DNA of 64,000 bases from Bubalus kerabau (taxonomy: Eukaryota > Chordata > Mammalia > Artiodactyla > Bovidae), in assembly GCF_029407905.1 (NCBI RefSeq), contig NC_073643.1, forward strand, positions 41,574,501 through 41,638,500, read 5' to 3'. Of the stretch, positions 33,717-44,190 are shown one piece after another (within the stretch, counting starts at the first letter, position 1; each line of letters begins with the position of its first letter). Position numbers and translations under genes: made by a program. Under the pieces are notes generated by a model, which was not told the origin of the DNA, ran no database searches, and saw only the letters and a program-made list of their open reading frames with translations.

Positions 33717-33962
33717 AGAGGTACCTAGAATAATGAAATCCATAGAGACAGAAAATGGGATGGTAACTGCCATGACTGGGGGAGGGTAAGTGGGGGTGTA
33801 TTGTTTTAGTTTTATAAGATGAAAAAAGTTCTGAGGATAGATGAGGTTGATGTTTACCCAGTGATGTGATTGCACACAATGCCACTACACTGTACACTGG
33901 AAAATAGTTACAATGGTAAAGTTTATGATATGTATATATGATTTCAATGTAAAAAAAATCTA
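33717..33962 (+). mobile_element. Old L1M 3' region, right part
   Basis: AGGTACCTAGAATAATGAAATCC, AGTTTTATAAGATGAAAAAAGTTCTG and CACTACACTGTACACTGG match the L1M 3' UTR order and end in an A-rich run. Confidence 0.75.
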
Positions 33963-35186
33963 TACAAATTGAAATTCTATATATTCAGACAAATTTTAAG
34001 AGCTTCATGGTCATCACAATAAAAATGAGACATTTTTGAAAACAGGTATAAATCATTTCCCTTCTTATGCATTGTGACTGCAACTTGATAAAATTTTTGT
34101 TTATTTTAAATATTGAAACATATTAACTGAAGCCTTTGGTATTCAGCAGCCGAACACTGGATTTCAGTAATCCTCTTCTCTGCTGTTTTTCTGATGTTCT
34201 TATTTCTAAAACATAATTCTCCTGGGGAATGTATTAGTCCTTTTTAGCAGATGAACAGTGTCTATAATTTAAATATTCAAAAATCTGAGGTGACTTTGGG
34301 GTTGGAGGACACAGTAGGGAGATGCTATTATGTTGGGGACATCATATTAAGAATAAATTGGATTCTTCATTCCCTCTGGAAAAGGGTTGAGAACTAATAA
34401 TTTTTGAGCACCCATTACCATCCATGGTTTGAGCAACCATGCTGGGAACTTTATACATGTTATTGAATTTATTCTTACAGGATAGGGATAAATAAAATAC
34501 ATTGAATTATAAGAGATTGTGGGTGATTTCCTTCCCCTGTTTCTAAAAGAGGAAGGCTGCTGCATTGGTTAGGGCGCTACCTCTGTAGTGCAGGGTCCAG
34601 GTGTTCCAAAATGAAAAGAAAATTAAGAGATGGAGAGACTCATCTACATCCTTGACATCTTGATGTCTTGTGCCAAATAGCTGTTTGTTTTGGAGGCTGT
34701 CCTATGCACTGTAGGGTGTTTAGTGGCACCCCTGGTCCCTACTTGAGAAACACAGATGTACGTGTTTAAGGACTGAGACCTGGAGGGGATAGGGAGCGTC
34801 ACTGCATGATGGAGTGGTGATGAGGACAATTTTAGGGGGTAGAAGAGAAAAAGGAGAATTTTTGGAGCCACTGCTACAGATTTTTGAGAACATTTTTGAG
34901 AAGTTATTAATACATTTTCTCCTTTATAATCTTGAAAGTTTGCATCACGATTTTAGTTGCTCTGAATTGTGATTTTTATCTGTGTTTCTTTGAATATGAG
35001 TCTGTGTTGAAACTGGACCACATAGTAGGGGTTTGTGTAGATTTTGTATGAGTTACACTCATAGAAGTCTTTTAAATTCATGGTATCCCCATTTTTATAG
35101 ACAATGTCCTGAGCTCTCTGAAAGGTAAGACTTCACCTCGTGCCCTTTGCCTTCACAAAAGGAACATTTCATTTTCTCAAGATTTT
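33963..35186. other. Unclassified stretch, no gene seen
   Basis: A weak MIR/L2-like string at 34405-34510 (GAGCACCCATTACC ... GGGAACTTTATACATGTTATTG). Otherwise nothing recognised. Confidence 0.35.
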
Positions 35187-35201
35187 AAAAAGACTAGTAT
35201 G
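35187..35201. repeat. Left TSD of the inverted L1
   Basis: AAAAAGACTAGTATG, repeated exactly at 37253-37267. Confidence 0.95.
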
Positions 35202-36134
35202 TATATTTTTGAGATTAGTTGTTTGTCAGTTGCTTCATTCGCTATTATTTTCTCCCATTCTGAAGGCTGTCTTTTCACCTTGCTTATAGTTTCTTTTGTT
35301 GTGTAGAAGCTTTTAATTTTAATTAGATCCCATTTGTTTATTTTTGCTTTTATTTCCAATACTCTGGGAGGTGGGTCATAGAGGATCCTGCTGTGATGTA
35401 TGTCAGAGAGTGTTTTGCCTATGTTCTCCTCTAAGAGTTTTATAGTTTCTGGTCTTATGTTTAGATCTTTAATCCATTTTCAGTTTATTTTTGTGTATGG
35501 TGTTAGAAAATGTTCCAGTTTCATTCTTTTACAAGTGGTTGAGCAGTTTTCCCAGCACCACTTGTTAAAGAGATTGTCTTTTCTTCATTGTATAGTCTTG
35601 CCTCCTTTGTCAAAGATAAGGTGTCCATAGGTGCATGGGTTTATCTCTGGGCTTTTTATTTTGTTCCATTGATCTATATTTCTGTCTTTGTGCCAGTACC
35701 ATACTGTCTTGATGACTGTGGCTTTGTAGTAGAGCCTGAAGTCAGGCAGGTTGATTCCTCCAGTTCCATTCTTCTTTCTCAAGATTGCTTTGGCTATTCG
35801 AGGTTTTTTGTATTTCCATACAAATTGTGAAATTATTTGTTCTAGCTCTGTGAAAAATACCTTTGGTAGCTTGATAGGGATTGCATTGAATCTATAGATT
35901 GCTTTGGGTAGTATACTCATTTTCACTATATTGATTCTTCCAATCCATGAACATGGTATATTTCTCCATCTATTAGTATCCTTTTTGATTTCTTTCATCA
36001 GTGTTTTATAGTTTTCTATATATAGGTCTTTAGTTTCTTTAGGTAGATATATTCCTAAGTATTTTATTCTTTTCATTGCAATGGTGAATGGAATTGTTTC
36101 CTCAATTTCTCTTTCTATTTTCTCATTATAACTA
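35202..36134 (-). mobile_element. L1 insertion, 5' inverted segment
   Basis: Antisense L1 ORF2 covering the RT C-terminal and thumb-like region. Complement-strand peptides include NIVKMSILPKAIYRF, FRLYYKATVIKTVWYW and DKQLISKIY. On the + strand the segment nearest the left TSD is the most 3' part of the element, and the junction with the sense part is at about 36134. The same ~20 bp of element (coding LISKIY) occurs at 35202-35222 and at 36132-36151. Confidence 0.95.
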
Positions 36135-37147
36135 ATCTCAAAAATATACAAGCAAATCCTGCAGCTCAATTCCAGAAAAATAAACGACCCAATCAAAAAA
36201 TGGGCCAAAGAACTAAACAGACATTTCTCCAAAGAAGACATACAGATGGCTAACAAACACATGAAAAGATGCTCAACATCACTCATTATCAGAGAAATGC
36301 AAATCAAAACCATAATGAGGTACCATTTCACGCCAGTCAGAATGGCTGCGATCCAAAAGTCTACAAGCAATCAATGCTGGAGAGGGTGTGGAGAAAAGGG
36401 AACCCTCTTACACTGTTGGTGGGAATGCAAACTAGTACAGCCACTATGGAGAACAGTGTGGAGATTCCTTAAAAAACTGGAAATAGAACTGCCATATGAC
36501 GCAGCAATCCCACTGCTGGGCATACACACTGAGGAAACCAGAATTGAAAGAGACATGTGTACCCCAATGTTCATCGCAGCACTGTTTATAATAGCCAGGA
36601 CATGGAAGCAACCTAGATGTCCATCAGCAGACAAATGGATAAGAAAGCTGTGGTACATATACACAATGGAGTATTACTCAACCATTAAAAAAAATACATT
36701 TGAATCAGTTCTAATGAGGTGGATGAAACTGGAGCCTATTATACAGAGTGAAGTAAGCCAGAAAGAAAAACACCAATACAGTATACTAATGCATATATGG
36801 AATTTAGAAAGATGGTAACGACAACCCTGTATGTGAGACAGTAAAAGAGACACAGATGTATGGAACAGTCTTTTGGACTCTGTGGGAGGGGTGGGGGATG
36901 ATTTGGGAGAATGGCATTGAAACATGTATAATATCATATGTGAAATAAATCGCCAGTCCAGGCTCCATGCAGTATACAGGAAGCTTGGGGCTGGTACACT
37001 GGGATGACCCAGAGTGATGGTATGGGGAGGGAGGTGGGAGAGGGGCTCAGGATGGGGAACACGTGTACATCCATGGTGGATGCATGTTGATGTATGGCAA
37101 AACCAATACAATATTGTAAAGTAAAATAATAATAATAATAATAAAAA
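36130..37147 (+). mobile_element. L1 insertion, sense 3' segment
   Basis: Continues ORF2 from LISKIYKQILQLN to its end (stop TAA at 36816-36818), then the bovid L1 3' UTR (GAAATAAATCGCCAGTCCAGG, GGAACACGTGTACATCCATGG) and a (TAA)n-rich first tail at 37129-37150. Near-consensus, so a young insertion. Confidence 0.95.
36246..36818 (+). pseudogene. L1 ORF2 C-terminus
   Basis: 190 open codons in sense: MANKHMKRCSTSLIIREMQIK, the Cys-rich CWRGCGEKGTLLHCWWECKLV segment (about residues 42-62), and WYIYTMEYYSTIKKN (about 131-145). It ends at the natural ORF2 stop. Without endonuclease and RT it is inactive. Confidence 0.93.
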
Positions 37148-37252
37148 AATAACAGTAAACAGTTATAAAAGTAAAAGTAAGTGGCACCTGATACTGAAAA
37201 ATGTCTCCATATTAAGAGTTAATTAACACTTAAAATCCCCATGGGGGGAAAA
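37148..37252 (+). other. Candidate L1 3' transduction
   Basis: About 100 bp of non-L1 sequence (GTAAACAGTTATAAAAGTAA ... AATCCCCATGGGGGG) sits between the L1's own tail and a second (A)n run. It lies inside the 15-bp TSD, as expected if the transcript ran past the L1 poly(A) site at its source. Confidence 0.75.
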
Positions 37253-37267
37253 AAAAAGACTAGTATG
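37253..37267. repeat. Right TSD of the inverted L1
   Basis: AAAAAGACTAGTATG, exact copy of 35187-35201. Confidence 0.95.
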
Positions 37268-37369
37268 AAAAGACACCTTTTTTTCTTTTTTTAAATGATG
37301 ATCTTACATTCAGAGGTAATTTAACATCTAACCACCCCTACATGCATACAGTGGAATATATAGAAAAGA

Positions 37370-38053
37370 ATGAAACTGTGCCATTTGCAGAGACATGGAT
37401 GGACCATGGCATCTGGTCCCATCACTTCATCGGAAATAGATGGGGAAACAGTGGAAACAGTGGCAGACTTTATCTTTTTGGGCTCCAAAATCACTGCAGA
37501 TGGTGACTGCAGCCATGAAATTAAAAGACACTTACTCCTTGGAAGAAAAGCTATGACCAACCTAGATAGCATACTGAAAAGCAGAATTACTTTGCCAACA
37601 AAGGTCTGTCTATTCAAGGCTATGGTTTTTCCAGTGGTCATGTATGGATGTGAGAGTTGGACTGTGAAGAAAGCTGAGCGCCGAAGAATTGATGCTTTTG
37701 AACTGTGGTGTTGGAGAAGACTCTTGAGAGTCCCTTGGACTGCAAGGAGATCCAACCAGTCCATTCTGAAGGAGATGAGCCCTGGGATTTCTTTGGAAGG
37801 AATGATGCTAAAGCTGAAACTCCAGTACTTTGGCCACCTCATGTTAAGAGTTGACTCATTGGAAAAGACCCTGATGCTGGGAGGGATTGGGGGCAGGAGG
37901 AGAAGGGGACTCCAGAGGATGAGATGGTTGGATGGCATCACTGACTTGATGGATGTGAGTCTGAGTGAACTCTGGGAGTTGGTGATGGACAGGAAGGCCT
38001 GGCATGCTGCGATTCATGGGGTTGCAAAGAATCAGACACGACTGAGCAACTGA
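37370..38053 (+). pseudogene. BovB ORF2 C-terminal fragment
   Basis: 227 open codons. The first ~12 read L1 sequence out of frame; the rest is the BovB C-terminus: FIFLGSKITADGDCSHEIKR near the start, the CESWTVKKAERRRIDAFELW region, WCWRRLLRVPW, and a basic GRRRRGLQRMRWLDG segment before the end. A 3-base (one-codon) deletion in the KSRITLP segment (normally KSRDITLP). Lacks the RT core. Confidence 0.88.
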
Positions 38054-38070
38054 ACTGAACTGAACTGAAC
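37405..38070 (+). mobile_element. BovB LINE 3' part, insertion 1 in L1
   Basis: 5'-truncated at CATGGCATCTGGTCCC. Open for most of its length, with tail ACTGAACTGAACTGAACTGAAC. No clear TSD; a few L1 bases (CTAG) seem to be missing at the site. Younger subtype. Confidence 0.92.
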
Positions 38071-38289
38071 AGACTGCATACAAAGTGAAGTAAGTCAGAA
38101 AGAGAAAAACAAATATCATATATTAATGCATATATATGGAATCTAGCAAAATGGTACAGAAGAACCTATTTGCAAAGCAAAAATAGAGAACAAACTTATG
38201 GATACCAAAGGGAGAAAAAGGTGGGTTGGGATGCATTGGGAGATTGGGACTGACATACATACATACGATTATGTCTAAAATAGATAACT

Positions 38290-38298
38290 AATGAGAAC
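38290..38298. repeat. TSD of BovB insertion 2, left copy
   Basis: AATGAGAAC, repeated at 39134-39142. It is part of the L1 sequence. Confidence 0.85.
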
Positions 38299-39129
38299 GT
38301 GGAAGAAACACAAGCTGGAATCAAGATTGCCAGGAGAAATATCAATAACCTCAGATATGCAGAGGACACCACCCTTATGGCAGAAAGTGAAGAGGAACTC
38401 AAAAGCCTCTTGATGAAAGTGAAAGTGGAGAGTGAAAAAGTTGGCTTAAAGCTCAACATTCAGAAAACGAAGATCATGGCATCTGGTCCCATCACTTCAT
38501 GGCAAATAGATGGGGAAACAGTAGAAACAGTGTCAGACTTTATTTTTGGGGGCTCAAAAATCACTGCAGATAGTGATTGCAGCCATGAAATTAAAAGATG
38601 CTTACTCCTTGGAAGGAAAGTTATGACCAACCTAGATAGCATATTGAAAAGTAGAGACATTACTTTTCCAACAAACGTCCGTTTAGTCAAGGCTATGGTT
38701 TTTCCTGTGGTCATGTACGGATGTGAGAGTTGGACTGTGAAGAAGGCTGAGCGCCGAAGAATTGATGCTTTTGAACTGTGGTGTTGGAGAAGACTCTTGA
38801 GAGTCCCTTGGACTGAAAAGCACTCCAACCAGTCCATTCTGAAGGACATCAGCCCTGGGATTTCTTTGGAAGGGATGATGCTGAAGCTGAAACTCCAGTA
38901 CTTTGGCCACCTCATGCGAAGAGCTGACTCATTGGAAAAGACTCTGATGCTGGGAGGGATTGAGGGCAGGAGGAGAAGGGGACGCCAGAGGATGAGATGG
39001 CTGGATGGCATCACTGACTCGATGGATTTGAGTCTGGGTGAACTCCAGGAGTTTGTGATTGACAGGGAGGCCTGGTGTGCTGCGATTCATGGGGTCGCAG
39101 AGTCAGACACGACTGAGCAACTGAACTGA
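38299..39129 (+). pseudogene. BovB ORF2 C-terminal half, fully open, catalytic site altered
   Basis: 276 codons open to the natural end of the protein, the longest undamaged BovB C-terminus in the window. It carries ETQAGIKIA, YAED at about residues 20-23, LLMKVKVESEKVGLKLNIQ, CESWTVKKAERRRIDAFELW, WCWRRLLRVPW and GRRRRGRQRMRWLDG. It starts inside the RT palm, so it cannot be active alone. The first catalytic Asp is Glu. Confidence 0.9.
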
Positions 39130-39133
39130 ACTG
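38299..39133 (+). mobile_element. BovB LINE 3' half, insertion 2 in L1
   Basis: 5'-truncated just before the RT catalytic site, which reads YAED (38356-38367) instead of YADD. Ends CTGAACTGAACTG and is flanked by the 9-bp TSD AATGAGAAC. Confidence 0.94.
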
Positions 39134-39337
39134 AATGAGAACCTACTGTATAGCACAGGGAACTCTAATCAGTGCTCTGTAGTGACCTAGATGGGAAGGA
39201 AATCCAAAAAAGAGGGGATACATGTATTTGTATAGCTGATTTACTTTACTGTACAATAGAAATGAACACAACATGGTAAAGCAACTATACTGCAGTCAGG
39301 AGAAAAGCTAACTATCATATGATTCAGAAATGTATGT

Positions 39338-39778
39338 CTGCAAGTTTTTCAGTGGTGCTGTAACAAACTACCACAAATTAAGTGAGTTAAAACAGTACAG
39401 ATATTTTCTTACAGCTCTGGAGATCCACAATCAGTCTCAGTGTACTAAAACCAGGGTGTTGGCAGGGCAGAATCCCTTTCCTCGTCTTTTCCAGTTTCTA
39501 GAGGCTGTGTGCTTCCTTGAATTATGACACTTTATCACTTAGAACTCTCTTTTTCTCATCTTATGTACTTTTCTCTTTGCCTGTCTCCTTCTTAATGAAG
39601 ACACCTGTGGTTACTATGGGCCCACCTGAATAATTCAGGAGAATCTTTCCATTTCGAGACCCTTAATCGCATCTGCAAAGTCCTTTCTGCCATGCAAATA
39701 GCGTATTTGCAGGTTCCACAGGCTAGCATGTGGACATCTTTGGGAGCTGTTATTCTGCCTTCCACAACAAGGGTGTAA
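39338..39778 (-). mobile_element. MaLR (MLT1-type) LTR, antisense
   Basis: GCTGTAACAAACTACCACAAATTAAGTGAG at left and GGACATCTTTGGGAGCTGTTATTCTGCCTTCCACA at right are the two ends of an MLT1-type LTR read in reverse. In between are GTTGGCAGGGCAGAATCCC and GGGCCCACCTGAATAATTCAGGA. Non-coding. Confidence 0.78.
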
Positions 39779-40474
39779 GAACTTGTATGTGTAGTCTTAT
39801 TCTGGTAACATGCTTGAATTGTTCCATATTGACTTGATTTTTTAAAATGTGAAATTCTTAGGCTTAGCTGACATTTAATTTTCACATTAGAAAAGGGATA
39901 AGGATTAATCAAATTACAATAATATTGATGGAGATAGTGAGAAGAGTTTTAACTACTTACTCAAATTCCTCTTTAATTTCATTCCTAGTATCTAATTACC
40001 AAGCCCCCTCAAAAGAAAGCTGTGACTACAGCACATTCAGTGTTCCTCCTTACAGCTGGTCTTCCTGAGACTTACAGCGCATCCAGTAGTTAAATATGTG
40101 GGATAAATCATCTTTCAACAGATTTAAAAGTGCCACCTGCCCAGCACAGTAGCGGTCCATGAATGTGGCTTAAATGATTAAAAGATAGCATGAGTAAATC
40201 TGTTTTTATTTATGTTGAAACATGTTGGAAAGAGATGAGATTGAAAACTGTTATGTCATGTATTATGTATTTGGAGATAATGCAATTTGACCTGCACCAT
40301 CTAACTTCTGGTGAAGCTCATGGCTTGGGTGTATCAGGGTTAATAACATTTCTTTTCACTTTTTCCTTGTCAATATACTCAAATTAGTTCAACGGAGGCG
40401 TCTTCTCCTGACCTCATTTTTGTATTGTGCTTGAAAACTTGCTTTTTTGGGAAGTTCAGCTATGGGCTGATAGT
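39779..40474. other. Unclassified stretch
   Basis: No gene or repeat recognised. Confidence 0.4.
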
Positions 40475-40712
40475 GTATGAGTTAAGAGCATGGGTTTGGC
40501 ATCACGCTTGAGGATGTATTTAAACGCTACTTATGCCACCTGCTGAGAAGCAGCAAGCCCATTCTGAGCCTCAGTTTTCTAATCTGAAAGGGATGATAAT
40601 AGTGCCTATTGAACTGTAGGGTTGTGGTGAGGATTCAAGGAGAACTGTGTGAGATGCAGAGGCAGTGCCTGGCTCACAATGACCACTTAGCAAATGAGTT
40701 AGTATTTTTCAG
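40475..40712 (+). mobile_element. MIR SINE
   Basis: GTTAAGAGCATGGGTTTGGC, GAGCCTCAGTTTTCTAATCTG, GGGATGATAATAGTGCC, GAGGATTCAAGGAGAA and CAGTGCCTGGCTCACAATG follow full MIR order. Confidence 0.85.
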
Positions 40713-41071
40713 ATTGAATTATTAAATTACCTATTAACCAGTAACATTGAGGAAAGGGGCTTCTGTACTTTCCTTTGTCCATGACTATTTTGAGGAGATA
40801 TTTTGGGGAGAGCCTATCGCGGTGAGGAGATACCCTTGTCCAAGGTAAGGACAATGGCTGTGCTTTGCTGGAGCAGCCGTGAAGAGATACCCAATGCCCA
40901 AGGTAAGAGAAACCCAAGTAAGATGGTAGGTGTTGCAAGAGGGCATCAGAGGGCAGACACACTGAAACCATACTCACAGAAAACTAGTCAATCTAATCAC
41001 AGTAGGACCACAGCCTTGTCTAACTCAAAGAAACTAAGCATGCCCATGGGGCAACCCAAGATGGGCGGGTC

Positions 41072-41716
41072 ATGGTGGAGAAATCTGACAGAATGTGGTC
41101 CACTGGAGAAGGGAATGGCAAACCACTTCAGTATTCTTGCCTTGAGAACCCCATGAACAGTATGAAAAGGCAAAATGATAGGATACTGAAAGAGGAACTC
41201 CCCAGGTCAGTAGGTGCCCAATATGCTACTGGAGATCAGTGGAGAAATAACTCCAGAAAGAATGAAGGGATGGAGCCAAAGCAAAAAGAATACCCAGCTG
41301 TGGATGTGACTGGTGATAGAAGCAAGGTCCAATGCTGTAAAGAGCAATATTGCATAGGAACCTGGAATGTCAGGTCCATGAATCAAGGCAAATTGGAAGT
41401 GGTCAAACAGGAGATGGCAAGAGTGAATGTCGACATTCTAGGAATCAGCGAACTGAAACAGACTGGAATGGGTGAATTTAACTCAGATGACCATTATATC
41501 TACTACTGCGGGCAGGAATGCCTCAGAAGAAATGGAGTGGCCATCATGGTCAACAAAAGAGTCCGAAATGCAGTACTTGGATGCAATCTCAAAAACGACA
41601 GAATGATCTCTGTTCATTTCCAAGGCAAACCATTCAATATCACAGTAATCCAAGTCTATGCCCCAACCAGTAACGCTGAAGAAGCTGAAGTTGAACAGTT
41701 CTATGAAGACCTATAA
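41072..41716 (+). pseudogene. BovB ORF2 endonuclease part, stop-terminated
   Basis: Open from 41072; the likely natural start is the ATG at 41270 (MEPKQKEY). Encodes the first half of the AP-type endonuclease, which nicks target DNA: GTWNVRS (41357-41377) and the ISELKQTGMGEF segment carrying the expected catalytic Glu. Ends at TAA 41714-41716. After the stop the same frame continues through GDWN (41762-41773) and SDHE (42041-42052), so the endonuclease motifs are all still recognisable but split. Confidence 0.92.
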
Positions 41717-42257
41717 GACCTTTTAGAACTAACACCCAAAAAAGATGTCTTTTTCATTATAGGGGACTGGAATGCAAAAGTAGGAAGTCAAGAAACACCT
41801 GGAGTAACAGGCAAGTTTGGCCTTGGAATACGGAATGAAGCAGGGCAAAGACTAATAGAGTTTTGCCAAGAAGATGCACTGGTCATAACAAACACCCTCT
41901 TCCAACAACACAAGAGAAGACTCTATACATGGACATCACCAGATGGTCAACACCGAAATCAGATTGATTATATTCTTTGCAGCCAAAGATGGAGAAGCTC
42001 TATCCAGTCAGCAAAAACTAGACCAGGAACTGACTGTGGCTCAGACCATGAACTCCTTATTGCCAAATTCAGACTTAAATTGAGGAAGTAGGGAAAACCA
42101 CTAGACTATTCAGGTATGACCTAAATCAAATCCCTTATGATTATACAGTGGAAGTGAGAAATAGATTTAAGGGCCTAGATCTGATAGATAGAGTGCCTGA
42201 TGAGCTATGGAATGAGGTTCGTGACATTGTACAGGAGACAGGATCAAGACCATCCCC

Positions 42258-43970
42258 ATGGAAAAGAAATGCAAAAAAGCAAAATGGCTGTCTGGGGAGG
42301 CCTTACAAATAGCTGTGAAAAGAAGAGAAGCGAAAAGCAAAGGAGAAAAGGAAAGATATAAACATCTGAATGCAGAGTTCCAAAGAATAGCAAGAAGAGA
42401 TAAGAAAGCCTTCTTCAGCGATCAATGCAAAGAAATAGAGGAAAACAACAGAATGGGAAAGACTAGGGATCTCTTCAAGAAAATCAGAGATACCAAGGGA
42501 ACATTTCATGCAAAGATGGGCTCGATAAAGGACAGAAATGATATGGACCTAACAGAAGCAGAAGATATTAAGAAGAGGTGGCAAGAATACACAGAAGAAC
42601 TGTACAAAAAAGATCTTCACGACCTAGATAATCACAACGGTGTGATCACTGACCTAGAGCCAGACATCCTGGAATGTGAAGTCAAGTGGGCCTTAGAAAG
42701 CATCACTACGAACAAAGCTAGTGGAGGTGATAGAATTCCAGTTGAGCTATTCCAAATCCTGAAAGATGATGCTGTGAAAGTGCTGCACTCAATATGCCAG
42801 CAAATTTGGAAAACTCAGCAGTGGCCAGAGGACTGGAAAAGGGCAGTTTTCATTCCAATCCCAAAGAAAGGCAATGCCAAAGAATGCTCAAACTACCGCA
42901 CAATTGCACTCATCTCACACGCTAGTAAAGTCATGCTCAAAATTCTCCAAGCCAGGCTTCAGCAATATGTGAACCGTGAACTTCCTGATGTTCAAGCTGG
43001 TTTTAGAAAAGGCAGAGGAACCAGAGATCAAATTGCCAACATCCGCTGGATCATGGAAAAAGCAAGAGAGTTCCAGAAAAACATCTATTTCTGTGTTATT
43101 GACTATGCCAAAGCCTTTGACTGTGTGGATCACAATAAACTGTGGAAAATTCTGAAAGAGATGGGAATACCAGACCACCTGACCTGCCTCTTGAGAAATT
43201 TGTATGCAGGTCAGGAAGCAACAGTTAGAACTGGACATGGAACAACAGACTGGTTCCAAATAGGAAAAGGAGTATGTCAAGGCTGTATCTTGTCACCCTG
43301 TTTATTTAACTTCTATGCAGAGTACATCATGAGAAATGCTGGACTGGAAGAAACACAAGCTGGAATCAAGATTGCCGGGAGAAATATCAATAACCTCAGA
43401 TATGCAGAGGACACCACCCTTATGGCAGAAAGTGAAGAGGAACTCAAAAGCCTCTTGATGAAAGTGAAAGAGGAGAGTGAAAAAGTTGGCTTAAAGCTCA
43501 ACATTCAGAAAATGAAGATCATGGCATCTGGTCCCATCACTTCATGGGAAATAGATGGGGAAACAGTGAAAACAGTGTCAGACTTTATTTTTCTGGGCTC
43601 CAAAATCACTGCAGATGGTGACTGCAGCCATGAAATTAAAAGACGCTTACTCCTTGGAAGGAAAGTTATGACCAACCTAGATAGCATATTCAAAAGCAGA
43701 GATATTACTTTGCCAACAAAGGTTCGTCTAGTCAAGGCTATGGTTTTTCCAGTGGTCGTGTATGGATGTGAGAGTTGGCCTGTGAAGAAGGCTGAGCACC
43801 AAAGAATTGATGCTTTTGAACTGTGGTGTTGGAGAAGACTCTTAAGAATCCCTTGGACTGCAAGGAGATCCAACCAGTCCATTCTAAAGGAGATCAGCCC
43901 TGGGATTTCTTTGGAAGGAATGATGCCAAAGCTGAAACTCCAGTACTTTGACCACCTCATGCAGAACTGA
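42258..43970 (+). pseudogene. BovB ORF2 reverse transcriptase part, 570 codons
   Basis: Longest open frame in the window. Lysine-rich linker (1-20), fingers (about 140-260, with the KGNAKECSNYRTIALIS block), palm motif A IDYAKAFDCVD (first catalytic Asp at about residue 282), GCILSP motif near 340, palm motif C at 382-385, then the thumb and CESWPVKKAEHQRIDAFELW region. Motif C is YAED, not YADD, and the GVRQGC motif is GVCQGC. It ends early at LMQN because of the 2-base loss near 43964. It is not a host gene and is expected to be inactive. Confidence 0.93.
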
Positions 43971-44190
43971 CTCATTCGAAAAGACTCTGATGCTGGGAGG
44001 GATTGGGGGCAAGAGGAGAAGGGGACAACAGAGGATGAGATGGCTGGATGGCATCACTGACTTGATGGACATTAGTCTGAGTGAACTCCGCGAGTTGGTG
44101 ATGGACAGGGAGGCCTGGTGTGCTGCGATTCATGGGGTCGCAAAGAGTCGGACACAACTGAGCGACTGATCTGATCTGATCTGATCTATC

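Larger units (their letters stand above)
37330..39298 (+). mobile_element. L1 3' end split by two BovB insertions
   Basis: Pieces 37330-37404, 38071-38298 and 39143-39298 join in order: CTGTGCCATTTGCAGAGACATGG, then AAGTGAAGTAAGTCAGAAAG ... GCATATATATGGAATCTAGC, then GAGAACCTACTGTATAGCAC and GATTTACTTTACTGTACAAT. This is the end of ORF2 and 3' UTR of an older artiodactyl L1. Confidence 0.88.
40821..44190 (+). mobile_element. BovB (RTE) LINE, near full length
   Basis: About 3.4 kb from the repeated 5' UTR (GTGAGGAGATAC at 40822 and GTGAAGAGATAC at 40879, 57 bp apart), through endonuclease, linker and RT, to an unusual tail of GATCT units (CTGATCTGATCTGATCTGATCT). No TSD is evident. Breaks: an in-frame TAA at 41714-41716, single-base losses near 42087 and 42240, and a 2-base loss near 43964. 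RT motif YAED. A 5' piece of the repeated leader may be missing. Confidence 0.95.

Noticed and set aside
42258..43970. A 570-codon open frame as a host gene
   Set aside because: Its motifs and flanks are those of the BovB retrotransposon. It is cut at both ends by frameshifts relative to that protein.
40821..44190. TSD around the long BovB
   Set aside because: Compared both flanks and found no convincing repeat; BovB TSDs are short and variable, and the 5' boundary is uncertain.
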